A stretch of DNA of 64,000 nucleotides from CALAMC01 sp964459465 (GTDB lineage: Bacteria; Zixibacteria; MSB-5A5; GN15; PGXB01): positions 62,001 through 126,000 of the forward strand of contig CAYWLR010000006.1 of the NCBI GenBank assembly GCA_964459465.1, in the 5' to 3' direction. The notes beneath the pieces were generated by a model. It was not told the DNA's origin, searched no databases, and saw only the letters and a list, made by a program, of their open reading frames with translations. Both the position numbers and the translations under genes were made by a program. Of the stretch, positions 1-9,358 are shown in pieces. How positions within the stretch are numbered: position 1 is the stretch's first letter; every line of letters starts with the position of its first letter.

Positions 1-757
1 TGGTGCGTGTTCGCATCCGTTCTTCCAGAAAAGGATAAATCCTGACAATTCGGGCCTGAAATATCGAATCCGGATAAGCGTCGAGACGAATGGTTATCTG
101 TAAGCTATTATTAATCCGGGCGGCATATCTTTCCGGTACGGCGGTCTGGACAACGAGGTTCACGGGGTCATATATTTCAACCAAAGGCGTCCGCGGCACA
201 ACATAATCGCCGTCACGTATATTGACTTTTGAAATGATACCACTCCATGGGGCCGTAACCGAATAATCCTGGGCCGCCTCGACGGCTTTAACCAGCTGTG
301 CCCGGGCATTTTCATAGGCCGCGCGGGCGCGCTCCAATTCCTCTATTGGTATCGCTTCGCTTTTTACCAACCGCTCGATTCTTTTGAGATTTTCCTCTTC
401 TTTCTTAACGGTTTCTCGTTGTGATGAGATTTGAGCCTCGATACCCTCGCGCCGCCCGATTGACAGGATTCTATCGCCGGCCTTGACTTTATCCCCTTCG
501 CGAACCCAAAGATTCGTAATCGGCCCTTCGGCCGGTGATGCCAGCCGGGCAATGCGTTGTGGCACGACCGAACCGGTTAGCTCAATAACTTCTGATATAG
601 TTTCCACCGCCGCCGGAGCAATTTTAACCTGGACGGGTTTCTTCTTTGCCTCGGTGTCCCCGGATGAAGCTCCGCCCGAGAAAAGCGCGCGCATGATAAT
701 TACCGCAATTATGATTACGACTACTGTGGAAATGATAGAGATTTTTTTATTCTTCAT
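1..757 (-). CDS. RND efflux membrane-fusion protein, C-terminus cut by window edge
   Basis: The minus strand is open from an ATG at 757 to the window edge, giving about 252 residues without a stop. The N-terminus has a single membrane anchor (IISTVVVIIIAVIIM), then the first half of a biotinyl-lipoyl domain (EGPITNLWVREGDKVKAGD), a coiled-coil hairpin and the second lipoyl half (VTAPWSGIISKVNIRDGDYV), then the start of the beta-barrel. This is the layout of periplasmic adaptors of RND pumps, which link inner-membrane pump and outer-membrane channel. It starts 18 bases after the permease stop and is third in an operon with arsR, so metal or metalloid efflux is likely. The RND pump gene would lie beyond the left edge. 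The family is clear; the substrate is inference. Confidence 0.85.
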   Translation of the reverse strand, partial: MKNKKISIISTVVVIIIAVIIMRALFSGGASSGDTEAKKKPVQVKIAPAAVETISEVIELTGSVVPQRIARLASPAEGPITNLWVREGDKVKAGDRILSIGRREGIEAQISSQRETVKKEEENLKRIERLVKSEAIPIEELERARAAYENARAQLVKAVEAAQDYSVTAPWSGIISKVNIRDGDYVVPRTPLVEIYDPVNLVVQTAVPERYAARINNSLQITIRLDAYPDSIFQARIVRIYPFLEERMRTRT

Positions 758-775
758 AGATCCGATCCTGTCTTA

Positions 776-2077
776 TTATCCCCAAACTGCCCCATAAATC
801 ATTCCACTTATGGTTGCCATTACGACAACCAGCGCCACGAAAACTATGGTTTTTTTGGTACCCATGATCGACCGTATGACCAGCATGTTGGGAAGCGACA
901 AGGCCGGACCGGCCAGAAGCAGCGCCAGGGCCGGACCTTTACCCATGCCGTTGCCGATCAGTCCCTGCAGAATGGGCACTTCGGTCAACGTGGCAAAATA
1001 CATAAAGGCCCCGGCAACCGAGGCAAACAGATTAGACCAGAGCGAATTGCCGCCCACCGAGCCGCTTATCCACTGCGATGGAATAATGCCTTCAAAACCG
1101 GGACGTCCCAAAAGAAGCCCGGCAACCACTACCCCGCCAAACAGAAGCGGCAGAATTTGTTTGGCAAATCCCCAGGTCTGTACGAACCATTCGCCCGATT
1201 CGTCTTCTCGCCGACTGGTGATAATCGACAATCCCACCACCGCGGCGGAAAAGGGAAGCAGCGGTTCATGCGGAAAAATCAGTGCGATTATAGCCGTTGC
1301 CAGCGCGGTCAGGATGACCGGAATTTTCGACAGCCGAAACCAGAAAACAAGCATGGCGCCAAGCCCGGCAGCGGCAATGCTCGTGATCACCCATTTGTAT
1401 GAGTAGACGAGAGACCAGAATCCTGACGTCTCATCCGGTTTGCCCCAGTTGGCAAACACCAGAATCGCCACCATCGCCGCAAAATACAGCCCGTTTTTCC
1501 AGAGAGGTCGCTCCACTTCCGGCTCCGGCATGGCCATCTGGGCGTTGATTTTCTCGGTTTCCTCTTTATGATATATAAGGTGCATCAAGAGACCGATAAC
1601 TATGCTGAAACCTATGGCCCCGACCGCCCGCGCAATGCCCAGCTCAATTCCTAAGACTCTGGCTGTCAGGACAATGGCCAGAACATTAATGGCCGGACCG
1701 GAATAAAGAAAGGCTGTGGCCGGGCCGAGCCCTGCGCCCATGCGATAAATCCCGGCAAAAAGCGGAAGCACCGTGCAGGAACAGACCGCCAGAATCGTAC
1801 CCGAAACCGAAGCGACGCCATAAGAAAGCACTTTATTGGCTTTGGCGCCGAGATATTTCATCACCGACGCCTGACTGACAAAGACGGCAATGGCCCCGGC
1901 TATAAAAAAGGCCGGTATCAGACAGAGAATGACATGCTCCTGCGCATACCACTTGGTTAGCGCCAGGGCCTCAATTATGGCACCCCGCAGTCGAGTACTT
2001 TCAATCGGTAAGTAAAAGAAAATAACAAATACCGCGACTATCCAGGCCAGCGGCTTCCATTCTTTTTTCCATTCCAT
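776..2077 (-). CDS. ArsP/DUF318-type permease, probable metal(loid) exporter
   Basis: A 433-residue integral membrane protein with roughly ten hydrophobic segments. It carries the family hallmark GTILAVCSCTVLPLFAGI, with Cys99 and Cys101, followed by a GPAINVLAI segment, and a repeat of the same fold in the C-terminal half (GPALALLLAGPALSLPNML). These features match the ArsP_1/DUF318 (YraQ-like) permeases, some of which export organoarsenicals or soft metals. The gene starts 28 bases after the ArsR-type regulator and ends 18 bases before the RND adaptor, so one transcript is likely. The adjacent Cys-Ser-Cys could bind a thiophilic metal. Substrate unknown; the regulator points to arsenic or another soft metal. 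Confidence 0.85.
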   Translation of the reverse strand: MEWKKEWKPLAWIVAVFVIFFYLPIESTRLRGAIIEALALTKWYAQEHVILCLIPAFFIAGAIAVFVSQASVMKYLGAKANKVLSYGVASVSGTILAVCSCTVLPLFAGIYRMGAGLGPATAFLYSGPAINVLAIVLTARVLGIELGIARAVGAIGFSIVIGLLMHLIYHKEETEKINAQMAMPEPEVERPLWKNGLYFAAMVAILVFANWGKPDETSGFWSLVYSYKWVITSIAAAGLGAMLVFWFRLSKIPVILTALATAIIALIFPHEPLLPFSAAVVGLSIITSRREDESGEWFVQTWGFAKQILPLLFGGVVVAGLLLGRPGFEGIIPSQWISGSVGGNSLWSNLFASVAGAFMYFATLTEVPILQGLIGNGMGKGPALALLLAGPALSLPNMLVIRSIMGTKKTIVFVALVVVMATISGMIYGAVWG

Positions 2078-2105
2078 GCTGTCAAATCCTCGAAATTATG
2101 AAAAC

Positions 2106-2429
2106 TTATTTCCGCGCGCAGGCCGACATCCGTCGGGCGTTGGCAACCAAAACGTCCTCAACGCATCCAAAAAAATTCAAAATGCAGGGCACGCGCAGGC
2201 GATAGAAAACCTGTTGCCCGCGCTTTTCATCCTCCAAAATCCCGGCCTCTTTCAGAATCGACAGGTGTTTGGATACCGTGGAAATATCGGCCCCGATCAT
2301 ATCCCGCAGTTCACAGACACACCGCTCGCCGGAGGATAATTCGTCCAGAATCAAAAGCCTTGATGGGTGTGCGATAGCCTTGATTATTCGGGCCCGGGCC
2401 TCATACTTTTGTTTGGTTTTAATATCCAT
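2106..2429 (-). CDS. ArsR/SmtB-family metal-sensing repressor
   Basis: A winged-helix repressor of about 107 residues from the ATG at 2429. The DNA-binding region reads SGERCVCELRDMIG followed by DISTVSKHLSILKEAG. The CVCE pair (Cys37 and Cys39) sits where ArsR proteins of the CVCDL type bind As(III) or Sb(III). Further Cys residues occur near the C-terminus (FFGC, SACARK). It heads the operon with the permease and RND adaptor and probably represses it. The frame is open up to an ATG at 2507, but homologues begin near the inner ATG, and a TTGACA hexamer lies inside the upstream extension, so I prefer the inner start. Neither start has a strong ribosome site. Confidence 0.85.
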   Translation of the reverse strand: MDIKTKQKYEARARIIKAIAHPSRLLILDELSSGERCVCELRDMIGADISTVSKHLSILKEAGILEDEKRGQQVFYRLRVPCILNFFGCVEDVLVANARRMSACARK

Positions 2430-2526
2430 ATGCAATCTTATACCTTTATCGACTTTGTTAGTTGGCAAAATAACCAAATATTTTTCTTTGTCAACGTGAT
2501 TTTCCATGCCCGCATTCAGAATCCAT

Positions 2527-2560
2527 AAAAAAAACCGGACAAGTCCTTGGACCTGTCCGG
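2527..2560 (-). terminator. Intrinsic terminator of the subtilisin gene
   Basis: Read on the minus strand, a G+C-rich inverted repeat (CCGGACAGGT ... ACTTGTCCGG) is followed directly by eight T. It lies 33 bases after the stop of the subtilase gene and separates it from the arsR operon, which reads the same way. Confidence 0.8.
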
Positions 2561-2592
2561 GTTAAAGAATTTTAATGGTCTATATAGTGTCT

Positions 2593-5211
2593 TTATTTCA
2601 TGAGCAACATCTTCTTCGACTGGGTCTGGTCACCGACAGTCAGTCGATAGAAGTATATTCCCGATGCCACGGCGTGGCCGTCATTATCAGTTGAGTTCCA
2701 CTCAACCTGGTGCGGTCCGGCCGCTTGAGTCTGGTCTACCAGTGTCTTGACCTGCTGGCCAAGGATATTGTAAATCTCGAGGGTAACATGGCCCGGGTTT
2801 GTCAGGCTGTAGCTGATCGTCGTGTTCGGGTTGAACGGATTGGGCCGGTTTTGCTCCAGCTTGAAGGCATCGGGTAGTGACGATTCGGACATCTCCACCC
2901 AGTCGTCTGCCGAGCCGGTCGCCGTCGAGACACAGAAATTGTCGAAATAAGAATTGGAATTATTGTATCCGACACCGACCAGTCCGGTCTTGGACGACGA
3001 GAAGGTGTATGATCCCAGCGTCGTGGTCCCGACTTTGAGCGTCACGCTGTTGTTCGCCGCCATGGTCACCGTAACGGCATACCAGGTATTGGTGCTGATC
3101 GTTCTCGACCACGAGGCTCTCAATGTGTTGGTGCCGTTTACGCGCTCGTAGATTCTCCATGTATTGCCGACATCATCGCCCTGAATGAAACGGTAGTTGT
3201 TGGCATCGACATAGGCGAAAATTATACGGGTATTGCGCTGCGTCCGGCCCGTACTCATCGCTACCGAGCAAGTAATTGTCCCGGTCGTGAATGATCCAAA
3301 AGGCGATGTTATTTTCGCGTTGGTGGTCGTCGAATTACCTCGCAGCCTGTAACTCGAAATCGACCAGGTTCCGGTGGCGTTGCCCCATCCGGTATAGTTG
3401 CCGTCATTAAAATCATCGCATTGCTCGGTTGTTTCCGAAGCCGTGATATAACCGGTTTTAACCTCGCTGTCGGAACCATAGGCATTGGTTGCCGTAAGAG
3501 TAACCGTGTATGTTCCGGCCGACGTATAGGTATGCGTCGGATTCTGGGCGGTCGAGGTGCCGCCGTCACCGAAATTCCAGCTCCAGCTGGTCGGATTATA
3601 CGTTGAGAGGTCGGTGAAAGTAACCGTCAAGGGAATATTGCCCGAAGTCGGCGTTCCGGAAAAGTTCGCCACCGGCGGATAGGTTGGAGCGGTACTCACG
3701 ACTATATAACCGGTCTTGGTTTCACTGTCCGAACCATAGGCGTTGGTGGCAGTCAGAGTAACCGTGTATGTCCCGGCCGACGTGTAAGTGTGCGACGGAT
3801 TCTGGGCGGTTGATGTGCCGCCGTCGCCGAAAGTCCAGCTCCAGCTGGTCGGGTTGTTGGTTGAAGCGTCGGTGAAGGTAACCGTCAGCGGAGCATAACC
3901 CGAAGTCGGTGTGCCGGAAAAGGCCGCCACTGGCGGATTATTGCCGGAGACTGCATTGAGCGCCGCATTGGCATCAACCAGGCCATAGCCATAATACTGA
4001 TCCCAGCCGGTGGCGCCGAGGTCCTGTGCGGTGTTTTGAAGAACCGCGCGGACGTCACTGGGGCTCATGCTTCCGCCGGCTTTGGCTATCACCAGCGCGG
4101 CCACACCGGCCACGTGCGGGCAGGCCATCGACGTGCCTTCATAGAAATAGTAACTGAAACTGGTATAGTTGGTACCGTTGTGAGTCTGCTGCAAAACACC
4201 GTCAACATACCCGTCGCCGTTCTGGTCAACGGTTACATCGCCGCCGGGGGCACAAATATCAATGGTCGACCCATAGCTGGTGTAAGATGTATAGGTCTTG
4301 TTATAACGGACGGCCGACACCGATATACACTGGGTGTAGGCGGCCGGGTATTGCGGCGTGGATGTCCCGGCGTTACCCGCCGCGCAGACTATCGTTTTGC
4401 CCGCATTGTAGGCATAAATGACGGCGTTTTGAAGGGTGGATGATGAAGAGGACCCTCCCAGGCTCAAATTGAGAACATGGGCGCCGTTATTGGCGGCATA
4501 GGTAATGCCGTTGGCGATCGCGGTGTAGGTTCCGTTGCCGGAAGCATCCAACACCTTCACCGGCATAATACTGCAGTTGAAAGCCACCCCCGTAACGCCG
4601 AGACTATTATTGGTGGTTTGCGCGATGGTTCCGGCCACGTGTGTGCCGTGGGCGCAATCATCGTTGGGATGCGAATCATTGTTGACATAGTCATAACCGG
4701 GGACAAAAGAGGTTCCGGCCAGATCCGGTGCCAGCGCATAGGAACCGTAATTTTCATAAGCCACGCCGCAGTCGATAACCGCGACAACCACGCCCGAGCC
4801 GGTCGATTGATCCCAGGCCGCCGGCATATTAATGAGCGGCATATGCCATTGGTAAACATAATAAGGATCGTTCGGGGTCATAAAGGCGTGGGCGATATAA
4901 TTGGGTTCGGCATATTCAACGTCCGGCCGGGCGCTGAAAAGCTCGACCATTTCTTCGACCGTTTTATCGGCCGGGATGCCAAGCTGGCGAAAACCGATGG
5001 ATTCATTGTAGGAAATCAGAGTGGTACCCAGTTCGGCCTGGGCAATGGCGGCTTGCTGACGCGTCACACCATCTTTGAACTTAACGACGATTTCACCGGG
5101 GACATACTCCGCATCACCCGAACCGGCACAACATTGACCGATTGGGAAATCTTCGGCGGCGGCAACGCTGAAAAAGGCAAAGAGCGTAACGAGCGCAAAA
5201 AATACTCTCAT
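2593..5211 (-). CDS. Secreted subtilisin-family (S8) protease with two PKD domains and FlgD-like C-terminus
   Basis: An 872-residue exported protease. Residues 1-19 are a signal peptide (FFALVTLFAFFSVAAA). Residues 36-110 resemble a fervidolysin-type propeptide. The catalytic domain (about 130-420) shows all three active-site residues: Asp147 (VVVAVIDCG), His188 (CAHGTHVAG) and Ser361 (GTSMACPHVAG), plus the oxyanion Asn280 (CAAGN). Two PKD domains follow at about 425-505 and 512-592. Next comes a beta-sandwich-like region (about 597-775), then a C-terminal FlgD-like Ig domain with NRPNPFNPNTTISY and the end SKKMLLMK, which in the FCB group marks exported or surface-attached proteins. It probably degrades extracellular protein. 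It stands alone, with a terminator behind it. The start is supported by AAAGGACA upstream of the ATG. Confidence 0.95.
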   Translation of the reverse strand: MRVFFALVTLFAFFSVAAAEDFPIGQCCAGSGDAEYVPGEIVVKFKDGVTRQQAAIAQAELGTTLISYNESIGFRQLGIPADKTVEEMVELFSARPDVEYAEPNYIAHAFMTPNDPYYVYQWHMPLINMPAAWDQSTGSGVVVAVIDCGVAYENYGSYALAPDLAGTSFVPGYDYVNNDSHPNDDCAHGTHVAGTIAQTTNNSLGVTGVAFNCSIMPVKVLDASGNGTYTAIANGITYAANNGAHVLNLSLGGSSSSSTLQNAVIYAYNAGKTIVCAAGNAGTSTPQYPAAYTQCISVSAVRYNKTYTSYTSYGSTIDICAPGGDVTVDQNGDGYVDGVLQQTHNGTNYTSFSYYFYEGTSMACPHVAGVAALVIAKAGGSMSPSDVRAVLQNTAQDLGATGWDQYYGYGLVDANAALNAVSGNNPPVAAFSGTPTSGYAPLTVTFTDASTNNPTSWSWTFGDGGTSTAQNPSHTYTSAGTYTVTLTATNAYGSDSETKTGYIVVSTAPTYPPVANFSGTPTSGNIPLTVTFTDLSTYNPTSWSWNFGDGGTSTAQNPTHTYTSAGTYTVTLTATNAYGSDSEVKTGYITASETTEQCDDFNDGNYTGWGNATGTWSISSYRLRGNSTTTNAKITSPFGSFTTGTITCSVAMSTGRTQRNTRIIFAYVDANNYRFIQGDDVGNTWRIYERVNGTNTLRASWSRTISTNTWYAVTVTMAANNSVTLKVGTTTLGSYTFSSSKTGLVGVGYNNSNSYFDNFCVSTATGSADDWVEMSESSLPDAFKLEQNRPNPFNPNTTISYSLTNPGHVTLEIYNILGQQVKTLVDQTQAAGPHQVEWNSTDNDGHAVASGIYFYRLTVGDQTQSKKMLLMK
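3436..3678. repeat. PKD-coding repeat, copy 2
   Basis: This stretch codes for the second PKD domain of the subtilase. It is close to identical in sequence to 3697-3939, with shared peptide blocks such as FGDGGTSTAQNP and SAGTYTVTLTATNAYGSD. This indicates a recent within-gene duplication or gene conversion. Confidence 0.8.
3697..3939. repeat. PKD-coding repeat, copy 1
   Basis: First PKD domain of the subtilase, the partner of the repeat at 3436-3678. PKD domains are Ig-like beta-sandwiches often used as spacers or for substrate binding in secreted enzymes. Confidence 0.8.
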
Positions 5212-5940
5212 ATCCCTGTCCTTTTCCGAAAATTTTGAGGTTAGTTGATGTTTGACAACACCTGTTAATTAAATACTAAAAATACCCCTCCTTATGAGTT
5301 AAAAGTTTTATTTTTGATATGACGGACAATTTCCATTCACCGTCCTGGAATTTTCCCCTCAATAACATGAATGATGTTTATTGATTCTGTGATTCAAACT
5401 ATGCCATCGTGCTCTCATAAACCGTGATAGTATGCGTTTTTCCCAGACAAGCGATGTTTGCGCTTTCAGCACTATATAAATTTACACGATGGGCATTTTA
5501 TGACGCAAGCGATTTTTTACTATCCAAACAGGAGAATTGTATCAGTCCCATAAATGCTGTCCGGCTCGCCCGCGCGGGCCGGACAAAGTCGGCCGTTTCA
5601 CAATGGTCAGCGGGCATGACGGACACGCTGCAAGATATTGTTATACAACAAATTATAATCGCCTAAGAACCGGCACCCTGCGGGTTCTTAAGATACTGAT
5701 ATAAAATCCGACATTAAAATAAAGACGGACAGGAATCTATATTAGGATGTATATGGCTTTAGGGCAACCTTCAAAACCAAGGGCGATATGGCGGTTTGTG
5801 TCGGCCGCAGTCGTGTCGTTTGCCGGCGGCCCGGAAATAGCCGTTATCGGCTATTCTCCCCTTTTATTTCTGTTTTATAGAGCCGTGAATCCCGAGTTGA
5901 ATCATTGGCGATTGGGTACGGCAATCGGGAGTGATTTCGA
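5212..5940. other. Long divergent intergenic region without a convincing gene
   Basis: These 729 bases separate the divergent protease and histidine kinase genes and should hold both promoters. Short open frames here lack good ribosome sites and recognisable domains. One clear hairpin is present at 5664-5690 (TAAGAACC ... GGTTCTTA, 8-bp stem, 11-base loop) but has no T-tract. A G+C-rich palindromic patch lies near 5559-5583. I see no RNA gene. Confidence 0.6.
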
Positions 5941-8900
5941 ATGACCATATTCCGATTACAAACCAAACTATCGCTTCTGGTGGGATTGGTTATCCTCCTT
6001 TTTGTCGTCGGCATGTTTATACTGTATTTCTCGGAAAACGACAAAGTTCTTGATATTCTGGAAAACCGCCGGGAAGAAAAAAGAGCGTTGGTCAGAGAGC
6101 TGGCCAGTCTTTACAGCGAACCTTCCCGGACATTGGCCTACGACTACAGCTTTTGGGATGATTTGGTTTCGTTTGTCAACCGACACGACATTGCCTGGGC
6201 ACAGGAGAATATCGATGTCGGCCTGGAAACCTTCAAATCGACCACCGTTTGGGTCTATAATCTTGATGCCGGGGTTATTTATGCCGCTGCCTCGGATGAG
6301 AATTATCACGCCCTGTTGCACGATACTATCCTCGATTCGGCCATTACCGCCGCCTTTGCCCGGAATTGGTTCAGTCATTTTTTCTATGCGAGCGCTATGG
6401 GTGTCCTGGAGATTTTCACCGCCCCGATTCAACCCAGCGCCGATAATTCACGAGAGACTCCGCCCTTCGGATATTTCGTCGTGGGAAAAATTTTGGATGA
6501 TCAGTATCTCCAAAAAATCGCAGACGTGGCCGATTTGTCCGTAGCCATTGTGCCGCCGGATACGGCGCTCGCCGATTTGGAGCCAGGTGCCATCATTTTT
6601 GCCGAACCCTTACCGGGAGTCGAAGGGGAAGCCGTGGCCGTGCTCTACTGCCGGGGTGACAACCCCTTGTACGCCACATATACCTGGGCGTCATATGTCA
6701 GTATTATCGTTTTGCTGGTACTGGGTTGCACGATATTTTCGCTCCTGGTCGTATCATTGCATATCTGGCTTGGCCGTCCTCTGAACAAAATATCCACGGC
6801 GTTGGAAGAAGGCGACGAAAACGCGGTGACTTCATTGACTGCCGCCAAATCGGAATTTGGCCGAATCGCGCGGTTGATTAAAGAGTTCTTCGAGCAACAA
6901 ACGGAATTGGAGGAACAAATCAAAGCCCAAAGCCGCGCCCGGAAAAGCCTGGCGGAAAGTGAAAACCGCTATCGCGTAGTGTTGAAACAAACCGGCCAGT
7001 TGATTTATGACTGGGATGTAACTTCCGGAAAAATTATCTGGTCCGGGGCCATTGCTTCCATTACCGGCTTCTCTGATGATGAGTATCAACGCGTTGACAT
7101 CGATGAATGGGAACGGATGATTCACCCCGAAGATCGTCCGGACGCCGTGGCGGCGCTGGATACGGCGGCCGTGGCAGGAAGCAATTATAATGTCCAATAC
7201 CGCCTGCGGCGCAAAGACGGTTCCTATATTTTCGTGGAAGACAATGGCGTTTTCATCGTCAACGACCTGGGTGAGTCGGTCCGGATGCTGGGGACAATGA
7301 GAGATATCACCGACCGTCGATGGGCGGAGGAGGCTCTGCGCGAGAGCGAAGCCGCCGTCCGCAATAAACTAAAAGCCATTATCGAACCGGAGGGCGACCT
7401 GGGCGAATTGGCCCTTACCGATATCATCGATGTTGCGACCTTCCAGAACATGATGGAGGTTTTTAATCGCATTACCGGCATTGCCAGCGCCATAATAGAT
7501 ACCGACGGCAAAGTGCTGGTGAGTGTCGGGTGGCAGGATATATGTACGAGGTTCCACCGATGCCATCCGGAGACATTGAAAAATTGCATTGAGAGCGACA
7601 CCATCCTCACTCAAGGTGTGGCGCCGGGGACATTCAAGACCTATCGCTGCAAAAATAATCTCGTGGATATGGCCACCCCCATCATTTTGAACGGGAAACA
7701 TTTGGGCAATTTCTTCATCGGGCAGTATTTGTATGAAGAGGATCCGCCGGACGTTGAAATATTCCGAAATCAGGCCCGGCGCTATGGCTTCGACGAAAAC
7801 GAATATCTTGCCGCCCTTGACGGGGTTCCCCGATATAATAAAAAATTGGCTGATGAGATAATGACCTTCTATTTTAAATTTACCGGGATGATTTCAACAT
7901 TGAGTTTCAGCACCATCCAACTGGCCAGAACCCTCACCGAGCGCCAGCAGGCCGAAGATCGTCAAAAAATGTTGCAGGAACAACTCGAAAAGGCCCAACG
8001 CATGGAATCGTTGGCCGTCCTGGCCGGTGGCGTGGCCCATGATTTGAACAACATGCTCGGTCCCGTCGTAGGCTACTCCGAATTGCTTTTGAGAACCTTG
8101 CCTCAAGAATCCGATGCCACCCGCAAAGCCCGACGAATCATGAAATCGGCCGAAGATGCCGCCGAAGTCATTCAGGACCTGCTGACTCTGGCGCGCCGGG
8201 GACGATATGAAAAGAAAGTTCTGGACTTAAACCAGATCGTCCTGTCGTTTTTCGAATCGGTCGGATTCCAGAGGCTTAAAGAACGCCACAAAGACGCGGA
8301 ATTTATTACACGATTATCCGAAAAACCATGTATGATCAATGGTTCACGCCCGCATCTGGAAAAAGTCCTCATGAACCTGGTAGCCAATGGCTGCGAAGCC
8401 ATGGCCAACGGCGGAAAGCTGACCATTGAAACCGAAGAAAGATATTTGACGGAACTCATCGGGGGCCACCGCCAGATCGATAATGGACGATACATTTTGC
8501 TTAGAGTCAAAGATGACGGCAGCGGAATTGAAAAAAACGACCTTCAACGGATTTTTGAACCCTATTTCTCCAAAAAACACCTGGGCAACAGCGGCAGCGG
8601 GCTGGGTTTGTCGGTCGTCTATGGAGTCGTTAAGGATCACGGCGGATACTATGATGTTTTTTCAGAAATAGGAAAAGGCACCGAATTCATCATGTACTTT
8701 CCGGTCAGTACCGTGCCGATCGAAACTTCCGGCACCGAAAAAACAACCTTTGCGGGCGGGACAGAATCCATACTGATTGTCGATGATTCCGCGGAACAAA
8801 GAGAGATGGCTAATGATATGGTCGCCTGTCTCGGCTATAATGTCCATACGGTCGCCAACGGCCATGAGGCGATTGCCTTCCTCCGAGCCAAACCGGTTGA

Positions 8901-9165
8901 CCTGCTTGTCCTCGACATGATTATGGAGCCCGATTTCGACGGTCTGGCTACCTATCGCGAGGCAATAAAAATCCGTCCCGGTCAGAAAGCCATAATCGTC
9001 AGCGGTTTCTCCGCAACGAGCAATGTGCAGGAACTGCAAAAGCTCGGCGCCGGAAGCTATGTCAGAAAGCCCTATACACTGGAATCCATCGCTCGGGCAA
9101 TTCGCAATGAGCTTGACGCGATGGCCGAACGCGACGATATCACATTGACACAGACCGTCGGTTAA
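5941..9165 (+). CDS. Hybrid sensor histidine kinase: CHASE4-PAS-PocR-HisKA-HATPase-REC
   Basis: A 1074-residue membrane sensor. A first membrane helix (about 12-30) precedes a periplasmic CHASE4-like region (YDYSFWDDLVSFV), and a second helix spans about 248-275. In the cytoplasm follow a PAS domain (342-462), a PocR-type ligand domain (about 490-655, with the Cys-bearing CTRFHRCHPETLKNC), the phosphorylation site His700 (GGVAHDLNNML), an ATPase domain (DDGSGIEKNDLQRIFEPYF, GSGLGLSVVYG) and a C-terminal receiver with Asp992 (LLVLDMIME). PocR domains are known to sense small organic molecules, so this kinase probably has one periplasmic and one cytoplasmic input. GGGAG nine bases upstream supports the ATG. 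No output regulator lies beside it, so its target is unknown. It may or may not control the peptide cluster downstream. Confidence 0.95.
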   Translation: MTIFRLQTKLSLLVGLVILLFVVGMFILYFSENDKVLDILENRREEKRALVRELASLYSEPSRTLAYDYSFWDDLVSFVNRHDIAWAQENIDVGLETFKSTTVWVYNLDAGVIYAAASDENYHALLHDTILDSAITAAFARNWFSHFFYASAMGVLEIFTAPIQPSADNSRETPPFGYFVVGKILDDQYLQKIADVADLSVAIVPPDTALADLEPGAIIFAEPLPGVEGEAVAVLYCRGDNPLYATYTWASYVSIIVLLVLGCTIFSLLVVSLHIWLGRPLNKISTALEEGDENAVTSLTAAKSEFGRIARLIKEFFEQQTELEEQIKAQSRARKSLAESENRYRVVLKQTGQLIYDWDVTSGKIIWSGAIASITGFSDDEYQRVDIDEWERMIHPEDRPDAVAALDTAAVAGSNYNVQYRLRRKDGSYIFVEDNGVFIVNDLGESVRMLGTMRDITDRRWAEEALRESEAAVRNKLKAIIEPEGDLGELALTDIIDVATFQNMMEVFNRITGIASAIIDTDGKVLVSVGWQDICTRFHRCHPETLKNCIESDTILTQGVAPGTFKTYRCKNNLVDMATPIILNGKHLGNFFIGQYLYEEDPPDVEIFRNQARRYGFDENEYLAALDGVPRYNKKLADEIMTFYFKFTGMISTLSFSTIQLARTLTERQQAEDRQKMLQEQLEKAQRMESLAVLAGGVAHDLNNMLGPVVGYSELLLRTLPQESDATRKARRIMKSAEDAAEVIQDLLTLARRGRYEKKVLDLNQIVLSFFESVGFQRLKERHKDAEFITRLSEKPCMINGSRPHLEKVLMNLVANGCEAMANGGKLTIETEERYLTELIGGHRQIDNGRYILLRVKDDGSGIEKNDLQRIFEPYFSKKHLGNSGSGLGLSVVYGVVKDHGGYYDVFSEIGKGTEFIMYFPVSTVPIETSGTEKTTFAGGTESILIVDDSAEQREMANDMVACLGYNVHTVANGHEAIAFLRAKPVDLLVLDMIMEPDFDGLATYREAIKIRPGQKAIIVSGFSATSNVQELQKLGAGSYVRKPYTLESIARAIRNELDAMAERDDITLTQTVG

Positions 9166-9358
9166 TCCATGCCCCCGTCAGAATATCATCTTATTCCATA
9201 GAATCCGGTAATTTAAAAATATCCATAATCGTTCATAGTGTCCATTTCCGGACAGCGCAACCTTTGTGTGGCAACATTACCCTGTTGATACACAACGGGT
9301 TATATATTGGCATGGTGCCTGATATATAAAAAATAAAAATTCGTCAAGGTGCATTTTT

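Noticed and set aside
5424..5666. 80-residue open frame in the region between subtilase and histidine kinase
   Set aside because: No ribosome site, no domain or signal peptide, and composition unlike neighbouring genes.
5747..5944. 65-residue open frame overlapping the kinase start by four bases
   Set aside because: The spacing looks like translational coupling, but there is no proper ribosome site and the sequence has no recognisable feature; kept as doubtful only.
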